Origin: Aquilaria yunnanensis
Taxonomy: Eukaryota; Streptophyta; Magnoliopsida; Malvales; Thymelaeaceae
Length of the DNA: 64,000 nucleotides
Assembly: GCA_039654915.1 (NCBI GenBank)
Contig: CM077596.1
Span: 78,617,751 to 78,681,750, forward strand
Direction of reading: 5' to 3'
Positions 36,899-51,686 of this stretch are shown piece after piece; position 1 is the stretch's first letter, and each line of letters starts with the position of its first letter. The notes below the pieces were generated by a model, which searched no databases, had not been told where the DNA came from, and worked only from the letters and a program-made list of their open reading frames with translations. Both the position numbers and the translations under genes were made by a program.

Positions 36899-39737
36899 TG
36901 TTAGGACCTTCCTTCAGTGCTTGGCTTAGGCCAAGAAAAATGGGAAACATGCAACAAATTAAACATGAGGGACCAAATTGAAAAAAATGTGAACAATGGT
37001 GAATTTGGAAAGCCAAGGAAGTTTGAGTCCAAATTTCACATGAAAATTCAAGACTATGTTGTCTTTGAACATGCTACTAGTAACCTAAGTGCAAAACTGC
37101 TAAAGTTTGAGTTAAAAATGCACTTAGGGGGAAGACTATTAAGTCTTGACACAAAACAAAGTTTGAGGATCAAACTATACACAAAAACTAGTGGCATAAG
37201 TGAAACTACAAACCATGAAAGGATAATATAAGCCATGCAAATAAGAATGAGGCCTAATGTGGAGTTAGGCCATTTTCTATGGACATCAAGTCCATGGCCG
37301 GCCATGTTAAATTAACAAGATAAAATTGGCTAAGTGAAGGTAATATTGTATTATGTTGGTGGAGGAAGTAAATGGTTGAAAAACTTGGTGGAAGTTTTGA
37401 TTTGATGTGGGCCAAGCCTTGTCTTCCACCATGAATTAGGCCAAATGCTCCATTATCTCCATTATCTCCATTATCTAGCTTAATGCTCCATTATCCATTA
37501 GTGCTCCATTATCTCCATTATCTCCATTAGTGCTCCATTAACATAAAATAATCAAGAAATAGCCATAACCAGCCAATATGTACAAACTAGCTAATAAATT
37601 CGGTCATTGTGTGCATTTATGAATGTTGGCTGAATTCTTGAGAGTCTTGAGTGTTCTTGAGCTTTTCTTGAGTGTTCTTCCTTGTTCATGGCCGAAACAT
37701 ACAAATTCTTGAGTGTTCATGCAAGTTCTTGAGTGATCTTAACTTTTTCTTCCTTGTTCTTTAACATACTTGGCCGAAACTTACAAAACCTTGTGAGAAT
37801 CTTGAGTGTAATCATGTGTTCTTGGCCGAATCTTTGAGGATACTTGCTGTCCATGTGAAGTAAAGCTTGAAGAGGAAGATTGAAGCTTGAAACAACTTTG
37901 TTCTTGAAGAACAAAGACAAGGCCGAAAGTTGAGTGAGTTCTTGAGCTTGTTCTTAGCTTGGTTTTTGAGTGTTCTTGAGTTTTGATGCTTGTTTATGGT
38001 GGTGTGTGGCTGGAAACTTGAAGAACACTTGAAGAACATGGAGATGGAAGTTTGAAGGAAAGGATACAAGCTTAGAACAATATTGTTCTTGAGGTAATGA
38101 TTTAAAGTATACTTGAATTCTCGGTACAAATTTCATGGTCAAGTATTTATGATGAGTAAGTGATGGAAACATTGTTGTTTTGAAAGATTGAAGTTTGGAC
38201 CTTGAGGAACATAAGTTGGCCGAATATGTACATGCAATTATTGGTGAGTGTTTGACCAAAGCAACCTTGTTTGTGAAGTTTGAAGCTAAGTCTTGAAGTA
38301 TGAAAGCATAACCAAAACCAATCAAGCTCAAAAATTGAGGTAGGGTTCATGTCCTACTTGAATACTTGGTATTATTTCCATGATCAAGTTATAGCTTTTA
38401 AAGCTTGCTGGGCATATTGAGAAATATGATTATGAAGGTGGTTTGGTTAGCTAATCAATTAAAGGCAAGTGTTAGAATTCTTAGTGAGAATGGCTAGCTC
38501 ATTATGAAATTCGGAGCTCTCGTGGATTGGGATGTGAAATGTGAAAGAAGTGTTGGAAATGGACACGCCTATGTACACTTGCCATGTTGGCTGAATTGAA
38601 GATGAAGATGTGTGTGTGTGTTGCATGCTTGTTTTGATTGTTTGTGTGTGCTGACCCACTTATTATTATTTTCAGAGTCATATGTTAAAGTTGCAGCATG
38701 TGTATAAATTGTATTTTGGTGTTTTAGTGTTTTATTTGCAGGTAAACTAAGGAGCTTTGGAGGTTAAGCATTGTGCTTGATTGAATGGACTTATAATGAG
38801 TCATGTTACATGAATTCCTACTGAGTATAAATTACTCACTGGCCACTTAAACATTTTTTTTTCAGGCAAAAGTGTTGAGCTTGAATAGTTGTGCTTGAGT
38901 TGCTTGGTTGAGTGTTAAGTTGTGTTTGTTTTCTCAAGGTATGTACGCCAATTTATGCTTGGCTTGAAATAGTACATATATATATATATAGATATCCAAA
39001 GTCTTATGTTGGCAGAAACTTATGGCTTAAGGTTTGCAGGATTTTAGGTGTGGGACTTGTGCTAGGAAGGTTGTTGAATGTAAGGACTTTGGCACTAAGT
39101 TGTGAATGTTTTTATGGCCATTAGCTTGGTCATTTGGTTGTGTAACCTTGCTGCCTATGTAAGGTTCTTGAAGTAACTTTGGGTAGTTTCTGAACTTGGG
39201 CTGTGAGACTTGTTGTGTGCAACTTTTGGACGCTTTTGGACTTTGTAGACTTGGGCTTTGTTGGGCTCAAGTTGGTTGTTTGTTTGCCAAGTAGTCTTGG
39301 CTTATGTGAGCATGCTTATGTTATGTGTTAATGAATCCTTTGTGTACTAAACTTGGCATGTCACTCATGGTTATATGTTTGCATTTTCAAACTTGAAAAT
39401 CTGATATGGGTTTTTGGTTGCCATGTAGAATTAGTACACTTGATATGCACACAAACAAACACATAATGGTTATGTGCATACCTTACTAGTAGTACAACTT
39501 ATTGGGTTGGGCTTGCCTTAAGCTGCAAGGTAGTTAAATAAAACTTTCTGCAAAACCTCCCTGGGCCACCTCTCAGGCCCATAACTAAATAAAGAAAGCC
39601 CAATAACCTACCTAAGGAAAGTTGGCCCAAAACAAGTTAGATAAAATACTTAGAAACTTAAATGTTTCATAACTTTCTAGGTAGTTTGGTGAGTGGCACT
39701 GAGTGTGCATGGGCTGGGGCCTGTGTGGGGTGTGACA
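36899..39737 (+). mobile_element. Right LTR of the gypsy insertion, complete (2839 bp)
   Basis: Starts TGTTAGGACC and ends GGGGTGTGACA, with TG...CA ends, directly followed by the target duplication CTGAT (39738-39742). It is the only complete LTR here and is the reference for the two partial copies. Contains a (TA)n run near 38980, the 9-bp tandem TCCATTATC block (37448-37540) and CTTGAGTGTTCTTG repeats. A length of nearly 3 kb fits the Tekay/Del clade. Confidence 0.93.
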
Positions 39738-40259
39738 CTGATAGGGATAAAAGGAAGTGAACGGAGAAGATGGGAGGAGAAAAAGTAGGCCTTGGGTTAG
39801 ATTAGGCATTTTCGAACAATGGAGATCCGATAGTGACATTTTATCGGATGTGATGAGGTTGTGTTTGCAATAAGAGGCTCGATGTAAGGAGACGGTGGTG
39901 GCTGGTTGAGACTAAGGGTAGGGCAATGACGTGGTCAGCGGCGGAGAGGAAATGGTTCAGGTCCATTGATGGTGAAGGGTTTGACTAAACTATTGTAAAA
40001 ATGAGTGATGGTTTCTATATTTGCATGAGTTAGAAATTAGCGATTGTAAAAGTTTTGGGACTAAAGTTGATATTTAAAATTTATTGTAATGTTTATTTAT
40101 GCGACATCAGCATTTTTTATCTTATTTAACGGTTAAATTGACAAAAAATAGTTGGATAGGATGCAAAATATGAGGAAAACTATCTTGTTAGGATAATTTA
40201 AATGTCAAGTATCCATCTAGGACAAAAAAAAAAGCTAGGTGACTTATGGTAGGTTTTAC
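39738..40259. mobile_element. Right part of the split MULE
   Basis: Resumes the MULE interior after the second CTGAT copy and ends in its right terminal inverted repeat. It opens no recognisable coding frame. Confidence 0.8.
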
Positions 40260-40271
40260 CTAATAAATTTA

Positions 40272-41790
40272 AATTGTGTCATAACTTTTGATAGTTAATA
40301 GAACATTTAAAATTTAAATTATCAGTATTTTCTAATTGTAATTTAGATTTCTATGTCAACTTAATCTTATCTAAGGTTGGATCAATATGTAATACATTAT
40401 AAAGATTTGAGAACAATATATAATGAATTGGAGGTTGATAAGCAATTTACAATGTGAATTAAAGGTCTGTGATTAATAGTTCATTTACCTTTGCATTGCT
40501 CTAAGTACTTCCATTAAATATCAAAATTTCTATAATCTTCCATATTAATTTTAGTGTAGCAATAATGATTAAATTATTTTACCATGTAGACTTATTGCAA
40601 TAGTCACCACATTATTGAGGTAATAAATCACATAAAGAATAATGCTACTTGTAACTTTTTCATTTTGAAAAAATATGAACAAGGCAAATATTAAGGATAG
40701 GTCTGCAATACAATGCATATTATGAACTGTACATGTTTGTATGTACCAGTTTAATTATACTTGTTTTTCAACTAAATCATATATATTACCTCCATCTTAA
40801 AATCTCTGCTCCATTTCAATTGTTTGATTTAAGTTTGACTTAAATTTATTATATTATCATTTGATAATTACTATTTAAAAAGTATAAATTTTTTAATTTT
40901 TAATATAATTTACTAATTTTATAACAAATAAAAATATAAATAAATTTAAATTTAAATTAAGTCAAAAAATAAAATAGAACAGAGAACTTAGTAGCAAGGA
41001 AATAGCACACAAACAAATTTATTTACAGTAGCTATATGTTTCATAGAATTTAGATAATTATTGATCGGCGTCAATAATTACTAAGACTATTTAAAAAGAA
41101 AAAAACGCGCTTAAAAAAATACGAGTCGGAATCTCGGGGCTTGAATAGATGTTGGTGACATGTCGGTCATTATTGGCGTTTAAACAAACATCACCACCGG
41201 GGACGGGGAGGTGAAACAAAAACAAAAACAAAAGCAATACAACATGTATGTATGATATGAACACGCGAATCTGATCTGATCCCATCTCTGTTACATCAAC
41301 ATTCTCGGTGTTGTTTTTGCTCTGCTCGATCGAGATCGTCTCCTTCCTCCTCCTGGGCCCAACCCTTTTCATCTACTCTCTTTTCTACGGGCTTGATTGA
41401 GACTGGAGACTCCACGCTGATTCTGCGGATCTTCTGCTCCTGTTCCTGGAGATAGCTGATTCGATCCAGTTCGAAATTAGGGTTTTTCTGTTTACGAGAA
41501 CGCTGGTCTGCATTAGGGTTCGCCGTCTTGGGTTTTGTTTGCGCAAGCTTTAGTCAACGCGGTTGACTTGGATTCAAGGTATCGATGCTTCTTCTCTCTC
41601 TTCGTCTCCCGAAATTGCTTTTACAACTTGTTTTGTTTGATTTTAGATCCGTCAAGTGTTTTCGCTGGCTTTGTTTGTATTAATCTATGTGATTCTTACG
41701 TAGAGGGTGTGATCATGTGAAAATCGAACAGAAACGGCACGTAATTGAGGAGGCTGTTTCATAGTAAGGTGGGATTCTGTGGGCTATTAA
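40272..41790 (+). other. Intergenic DNA, promoter and 5' leader of the BSK gene
   Basis: AT-rich to about 41,080. From about 41,280 the sequence is GC-richer, typical of a leader. A leader intron starting at the GTATCG after 41577 is plausible but cannot be fixed. No other gene is visible. Confidence 0.5.
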
Positions 41791-45104
<3,314 letters not shown>

Positions 45105-45729
45105 AGGGTCGTCCCCAAGATGTAGAATCCAAAGTGGTTTTGCTCTATTTCTGATCGGGGATATACTTCATTTGTCTCAAGATTTAAGTCAGAAGCCGAG
45201 AATTCATTACAAATTCCCATAATTCAGCTGCAGGATAGCAATTCTTTTTGGTGGACACCTTGACCCAGTTTGATGGTGATAGTTTGAGTGATCTTCATGT
45301 AAGCTGATGTTCCTTTATTGTTTCTTTCTTTCCCTCCATCACTTTTGGCCTGTATCTACAAAAATCTCATCTCCCAGAACTACTATTATGAACAGACGAA
45401 CATCCAAATCTTCTTTTGGATTCTGGTTTCTGAGAACAACAGAAGGCAACTGTAATTTATTTCGATCTTGTAAGCGATGTACAGATACATCTGGCTAGAG
45501 GAGATTGGTGCAGTATTTGTTTGTTGCTCGTCACCGGTTGTTAGCTGCTGGGCAGTACTCTGTGGATACCCAACATAAGTGGCCTTGACCTTACAGAAGC
45601 TAGATCCAACGTAACCGTAATCAACATGAGATGAGATGAGATGAGATGAAAAAACTGTTTCACCCCACACCTATTACCGTTACGGATTGTTTTTTTACGG
45701 ATTGTTTTTTTTTTTTTTTTAAATAGTGG
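45105..45729 (+). other. 3' UTR and flank of the BSK gene
   Basis: Probable 3' UTR to about 45500. A (GAGAT)n run of about five units lies near 45628-45650. No gene. Confidence 0.45.
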
Positions 45730-45848
45730 TGTTAAGTGGAAAAATCTCACATGGCTAAGAAAAGGGGTTAGTCAATGCTTTATATAGTGGTGAGGCCTCT
45801 CCACTTATCACCAATTGATTTTAAGTTAGATGCTTTAATATGGTATCA
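45730..45848 (+). mobile_element. TRIM/LTR remnant with primer-binding-site-like motif
   Basis: Starts TGTTAAGTGG and carries the phrases common in small plant LTRs (AAATCTCACATGGCTAAGAAA; GGGGTTAGTCAATGCTTTAT; CACTTATCACCAATTG). Directly after it TGGTATCA (45841-45848) resembles the tRNA-Met primer-binding site. A partial second copy of CACTTATCACCAATTGG begins at about 45862. No internal coding region or second full LTR, so this is a remnant. Confidence 0.55.
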
Positions 45849-46249
45849 AAATAGATTCATCACTTATCACCAATTGGTTTTTAAGAGAAAAATCTCACGC
45901 TTTAACAAGTGGGCCGAATGTAGTTTTACCATACCTGTCTCCCGACGATCTGTTTTCTTTATGTTTTCTTTTCTTTATTTGTTTTTATCAATCGAGTTAA
46001 TCAAAACTTGTAGAGCGGCGCTATTGCTATATCTGATAAGTCAACTTCATGTATTTTCTTTTCCCGCTCCAAGAGTAGCTTCATCTATCTATATGATGTC
46101 TCGATAACATATCCGTAGCTCTAAAGCTCTTTCTCTCCCAAGTCCCAAAACCCAACTTGTTCGCAACCAATTAAGTAAAATTTGGATACACCGGTTAATT
46201 GTCACATGAATCTGCGTATGAACTGTTTTCATGTGTATCGGAGAATAAT
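45849..46249. other. Intergenic DNA
   Basis: No supported feature apart from continuation of the TRIM-like phrases to about 45920; probably ends in the 3' UTR of the next minus-strand gene. Confidence 0.45.
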
Positions 46250-48638
46250 TCATTGCTCTTCTAACTTCACTTGAGCAGCTCTAAACGACTCCTTCGTTAT
46301 CCCATAATATGCAGGTGAACTTCCAGTAAAGGTGATAAAATTCCAGCCAAAAGCTGATCCTCCAACAACATAGCTACCCGGAGTTTCTTTATCTTCAATT
46401 TGCTGCTTCTCAGACACGATGCCCAGCAGAGTTCGGCTCTCAACTTGCATTTTCTGCGTCTGTTTAACACCATCACCAGAAGAAGGCTGGCTTTGAGCTG
46501 GAATGTTTCCATCAGCCATCTCTTTGTATAGTTCCATCAAAAGCTTCATCTCTGCAAATCAGAAAGAATGGTCGATCAACATGGATCCATGTAACTTCTT
46601 TATCTACCACCTGAATAGCAATCAACATGAATTATTAAAGATATAACGTGGAAGACACAAAAAGGAGCATATGAACTTGATATGCTAATGAATGACTTGG
46701 GGGAGCTGCTCCCAGTAGCAGTTCAAATTATCAATCTTCTTGGCAGCAGGGTTCCATTAAGGAAAAAGAGTATGTGTTAAACTGACAGTTGATCTTTTGC
46801 ATTAGTGTTCACCTCTTATGCCAGTTAGCTGCACTAGCTTAAATGTGCTAGCACTTGCAAGTGTTCATAAAACCAAGGCCCAAGCTTTGAAATCTCAAAA
46901 TAAATCAGCCAACAAAGTTACTTAAAAGTTCCAGAAAAGTAAACTGTGTCTCGAAGACAATAGTAGGAAAGATGCTTGAATCAATTCATTTCCACAAACA
47001 AAGAACATTAATAAAGATTTAAAAAGCAAAGTATTTACGATTAACATAAAATGACTGTTTCACACTTTCCATGTGTAGCTAAGGCAAGAGCAGTTGTTGT
47101 ACGGAAGAATTTGGAACAGAAGTTTAAACTTCCTCAGAAAGGCCAGTGCTAAACTTGCACATTGAAGACCAGTGCTAAACTTGCACATTGAAGAACTTAC
47201 TTTCTCGAATTTCTCTAGCTGCCTCGCACTTACGGAAGTCAGGTGTTCGGAGAACCTTCGAAAAAAAGGAAATAATTAGAGCAGTGTCCAGGTCCAGCTA
47301 TGATATTCCATGCCTAAAGGAAAGAAACAAGTGACTTTGCATGATGATCCATTGAGGTGAAATCATTTGATCAGCGACTATTTTAACAGGATTCATCGGA
47401 TCCGAGAACAATTGCAACAGTTCACAAATACCATGACATTAATACAAGACATAACTCTGCTCTTGATCCTCCTCAAACTTCTCTTTTCATCGTAAACTAA
47501 TAACACAAAAGCCATCTTTCTCATGTTAGACATACAATGGAACCTATGCTACATTGTCTAAATATAAATGCTGTAACAAAGACTTCTTATAACGGAAAAG
47601 GTCATCAGTTAGAGTAGTTGACTGGGAACTCCTCATTTCTATCTGGGTTTAGACAAGATCTTGACAATTGTCAGGTCAGGTGCCCAAAAATTTCAATATG
47701 TTTTACTTTTTGCATTACTGTGTGAAAAAATAATTTCTTCGAGGCCAACAAATAATAATGCAATTAACAACATCTAACTACAGAACTCTCTAAGCTTCAC
47801 CTTGACTGATATAAAAAAGTTCTGAGGTTTTATAGAGAGCATTATCTCCCACAAGCTTCCCAACAAAAATTGCACAACAAAGATTGCTGAAGAAGGTTGA
47901 AAGACTTGGCTATGGAAAAAGAAAAAGCTTTCATTTAACTTACTGCAAGAGAACCTTAACCTTGAAATAGTTCTCTTTATTTGTCTTTTTTTTTTTTTTT
48001 TCTTTCTATAAGGAAAAAGCATCATTGAGGCAACGAGATAGTGCCACCAGGAGATTATTTACAAGAGGGGTAGTCTGTCGTTTCCGCCAACTCTATTTTA
48101 CTTATATTCAGGTTGCTATTTGAAATAGTTATCACTTCCAAAGACAACTATACTGCATTTAAATACGAATCAGCTGGTATCTCAAAATCTGGTATCGGAT
48201 AATAAGAGAACACAAAGTACCTGCTACATCATACTTCCAGGGAACAAAATCTACAACCCTAACCCACAAACTAACCCTAGCCAGCCCAAATCCCCAACAC
48301 TGGATGATCCCAAGACGTTGCCCAGAAACATAATCCGGAAAATGAAAAAACAAAAGAACTTGGAACTTCATTCGAGTTTTCGAGGACAGTACCTCGAGGA
48401 CATGAGGCCGAAGATCCCTGATGATGAGCCGCATCTTGAAGTACTTGGAGTTCATGATCTGGGTGCTCCCATTCTCGAGTGGTCTCTTCTTGCTACCAGC
48501 AGGCTGTGGTGGCGGTGCAAGATCGGAAGAGGGAGGTTCGGCCGTGCTCGGCGGGTTCGAGTCATGGGCTTGTGGTATGTCTTCAGAGAGTTTAGTTTCC
48601 TCCATTGTTGAACTACTCCCCCGTGTTTTGTCGGCCAA
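46250..48638 (-). CDS. Conserved plant protein of unknown function (200 aa)
   Basis: Three exons in coding order: 48638-48393, 47255-47201, 46551-46250, with matching phases. The N-terminal ~60 residues are low complexity, acidic and rich in Ser/Pro (MADKTRGSSSTMEETKLSED...). A conserved-looking block follows: SKYFKMRLIIRDLRPHVLE, VLRTPDFRKCEAAREIREK and MKLLMELYKEM, split over the three exons. The C-terminal part (ESRTLLGIVSEKQQ, GSYVVGGSAFGWNFITF) may form a compact domain. No signal peptide, membrane span or catalytic motif. I do not recognise a named family. It is convergent with the BSK gene. Confidence 0.78.
47143..47194. repeat. 26-bp perfect tandem duplication next to a splice donor
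   Basis: The unit CCAGTGCTAAACTTGCACAT plus TGAAGA occurs twice back to back. On the minus strand the second copy lies within intron 2 of the 46.2-kb gene, only a few bases from its donor at 47199-47200. Confidence 0.9.
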
Positions 48639-49861
48639 CGACCAAGTTCAGTTGTCGGGATGTTTGCGATTCGGGTTTGCCCGATAACTCAAATACTACA
48701 GCAGAGCACATTATAATTTGGACCAGAAAGGGCCCGTTGGGTTTGGATAGTATTATGCATCTCATTTTGTCAAACCTTCTCTAACTGTCAGGTCCTAAAA
48801 CTCGTTGGGCCAGGAAGGGCATGTTGGGCTTGGATAGTTGTTGTTTCCTTTTGGGGAAGACACTTTTAGTCCTAAAACTTGTTGTATTCTGCTAAATAAG
48901 TCCTAAAACTGCTCGATTTTTCAAAAGAAGTCCTAAACTTTTAATCGTTAACTTCATTTGCCCTAAAAGTTTCATGTTTCAGTCCTAAAACTTTTGTTTA
49001 ATAGGAAATGCTGATGTGGCACTTAACAAAATTATCCTTACTGAATTACTTGAAATTTTATCAAAGTTTATTGGTTACTTTACAATTTTTAAAAAATTTG
49101 AGAACTAGATTTAGAAATCTAAAAAATTATAGGGCCAAATTATAAATTAAAAATACAGGTTCCCTTATTATTTTCTCAAATTTTGAAAAGAAGTAATTTA
49201 TTTGACATAGTAAAAACTTATTTAACTTGCTTTGGATCATCAGGAGTGGACTTGATCAGAGCTCCCCCATAGCAAATTACAATGTCTATTTCATTAGACT
49301 AAACCTGATATTTCTAGGCTGAACATTTTGCCCTACTCCATTGAAACTTTAATTCAACTCACTTTGTTGAAACAAATTTTCTTATTGATCCAATGGGTAG
49401 GTAGGGTAAAGTTGGTTAGATCAATTTTTAATATTTAAATGATATAATTTTACACACTTCATTGAGTTTTAAATCGCTTCATTTGCAAATCTGGGGTGAT
49501 GATGATTATGATGATGATGATAATACAGCTCTTGGTTTTTGAAAAACACTATTTAGTCCTTATATTTTTGAAAATTTTTATTTTAGTTCCCAGATCTTTT
49601 AAAAGTTACAAATTGACTCATAAGATTTGATACAAGTTTCAAGAAAGTCACTAAAATTTGAAAAGTGCTAGTTTAGTACTCAAAAGCAATATGTAATGTT
49701 CCATTTTAGCCCTCTAGTGAGGATAGTTACTTTGCATAATCCTCCTACTAACCGATCCAGTGAAATCTCTTCTCCTTAGCTATGGCGGACCATAATAGGG
49801 GCAAGGGGTGTTTCTGCCCCCTAAAAGTTTTGAAAAGCTTTAGATATGGGTACTTAATTAG
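48639..49861. other. Intergenic DNA with TE-like arms
   Basis: Promoter side of the minus-strand gene. Contains a ~35-bp imperfect direct repeat (48718-48755 and 48808-48842), phrases typical of MULE arms (AGTCCTAAAACTT repeats, 48860-49010) without a partner arm, and a (GAT)n run near 49496-49526. No gene. Confidence 0.45.
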
Positions 49862-51108
49862 TGGATAAAATTCAAATTTGGTCCCATAACTTTAAAGATT
49901 ATCCTAATGTAGTCCTTTAACTCTAAAAATGACTATTAAAGTCCCTAACTCAATTTGTGTGTCTTATTTTAGTCCACATCATCAGTTTAGGCATTATTTT
50001 TTACGGAAATTGCCTATTTGGCACATAAACTGCCATGTGGCATCATCTTTCTTTACAATAAGTGACAAGAATGGAGTAATAATAAATCTCAGGATAGAAT
50101 TGACACAAACAAATATTTTTAGGGACTTAAAATGTTAATTAACCCAAATTTCCTCATCTTCGTCAATTCTCACCGTTCGGCGTTGTCTACGCATTTCTGG
50201 CCTCCGACTTCATCTGCCACTGTAACGCACCTCTGGCCTCCGCCTACGCATCTTTGGCCTCCGTCTCCCAAGAACAACTGAATCACAAACAAGCAATAAG
50301 GCAATCAAACTCCATTGTAGACTGAAAAATTTTAGATTTGATACTGAGAGAATGAGAAAGGGAAAGCGAAATTTTGCACAAGGAACAAGTGGGCACATCC
50401 AATTCTCACCTAAATCTAGATGGGAGCCTTTAGAAGAACGAACCCTCTATTATCACAGGGCGGTCGTTTTGTTCTTCTTTTGTTTTTTTTTTTAAACCAA
50501 AGCTTTCTTCGCTGTGGCGGCCTCTCGCTCCCAAGGACAAAGGTGAGGGTGCCAATGTGACATGCCTCAGGCTGCACATTTGTCAAGGTTTCGGTGTAGG
50601 CTATGTGGACGGCTGGTTGGGACGAGACTCCAGATTTGAGGCCAGAAGCTGTAGATTCAGCCATTTCGATGAGACAGGGAGAGAACAAAAACCCCAAAAG
50701 CAGTACCAACGATGCGGAGAAGCTAATTGCGAGTGAGGCGACGGGAGCTGTAGTAAATGGGAGATGGAGAGACGGGGAGATGGGAGACGGAGAGACGGCG
50801 AGATGCGTAGACGGAGGAAATTTGAGTTAATAAACCTTTTAAGCCCCTAAAATTATTTGTCTGTGTCAATTCTAGCCTGAGATTTATTATTCTTCTGGTT
50901 GTGTCACTTATTGCCATGAAAGAAGATGCTACGTGGCAATTTTGGTGCCATGTGGGCAGTTTCCATCAGAAATAGCACCTGACCTGACAGAAGGGATCAA
51001 AACAGGACATACGAGTTGAGTTATGGGACTTTAATAGTCACTTTTAGAGTTAAGGAACCACTTTAGGATGACCCTTAAAGTTACGGGACCAAATTTGAAT
51101 TTTACCCA
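49862..51108. mobile_element. MULE-like element, non-autonomous
   Basis: Inverted arms of about 280 bp. The left starts TGGATAAAATTCAAATTTGG; the reverse complement of the right end reads TGGGTAAAATTCAAATTTGG. Both continue with GTCCC(A/G)TAAC and similar text. Flanking CTTAATTAG and TCAATTGGT are only partly similar, so the target duplication is uncertain. The interior has short frames on both strands and a purine-rich minisatellite with GGAGA units (50765-50820), but no recognised protein. Confidence 0.8.
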
Positions 51109-51686
51109 TCAATTGGTTAATTCAAAAGAAATTAGGGATTAAATATACATTATTGTCCCTAGAAAATAATGAAAGAATATAAAGACGGGGGTAGTCAGAT
51201 ATGCACTAAAGAAAATAGGGATCAAATTAGTAATTATTCCCTCTAGTCTTAAGCAAGATATTCTAACATAGCTTAAATGCACCATTAGTCCTCTAGCTTT
51301 GTCAATTCACAAGATTTGGTCCCTTAGCTTTGACTTAGTATGACTTAGTCCCAATCTCTAACTTTGCCTTGCTGCGACGCCGTTTCTCTCCTCCGGGCTC
51401 TGTGGACTCTTCTCCGGGGTTGCTCATCCGAATAAAAAATCCCAATTCCACCATTGTTTCAAGTTTTCATGCTTGGACTAGTACTGCTGTAACTAATCCT
51501 CTTGATAGGGGGAAGAAGGAATGTCTCTTGTAGGTTAGCTTGTTAGCATATAAGATCTTCCTTGGCACCACCCCACAAACAAAAAAATAAAAAAAAACAG
51601 CCAGAGGGAGAGGAGCCAAATGAAAAGCATTGTGAACCCCAACGACGCCGTTTAGCTAAAGGCTGGCAAACTGGAGGGAACAGACA
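51109..51686 (+). other. Upstream region of the 51.7-kb gene
   Basis: Contains AT-rich flank and TE-like phrases (TTTGGTCCCTTAGC), then probable promoter and leader. No gene of its own. Confidence 0.4.

Larger units (their letters stand above)
24594..40259. mobile_element. Old MULE split by a gypsy insertion (~1.56 kb without it)
   Basis: The left arm (24594-24790, GGACAAAATCCACCATGG...) and the right arm (about 40060-40259, whose complement starts GGTAAAACCTACCATAAG) are inverted repeats sharing TCACCTAG, a GATAC phrase and AAAATGCTGA. Both ends abut CTAATAAATTTA (24582-24593 and 40260-40271), the target duplication or an overlap with it. The Ty3/gypsy complex at 25633-39737 lies inside. 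The interior left of it (24840-25632) shows short frames with no recognised domain. The arms are clearly diverged, unlike the gypsy LTRs, so this insertion is the older one. Confidence 0.85.

Noticed and set aside
41091..41372. 93-aa minus-strand frame upstream of BSK
   Set aside because: Overlaps the BSK promoter and leader, with no domain; a chance frame.
41535..41720. 61-aa frame before the BSK start
   Set aside because: Lies in the leader. The conserved MGCKCS start is at 41791 in a separate exon.
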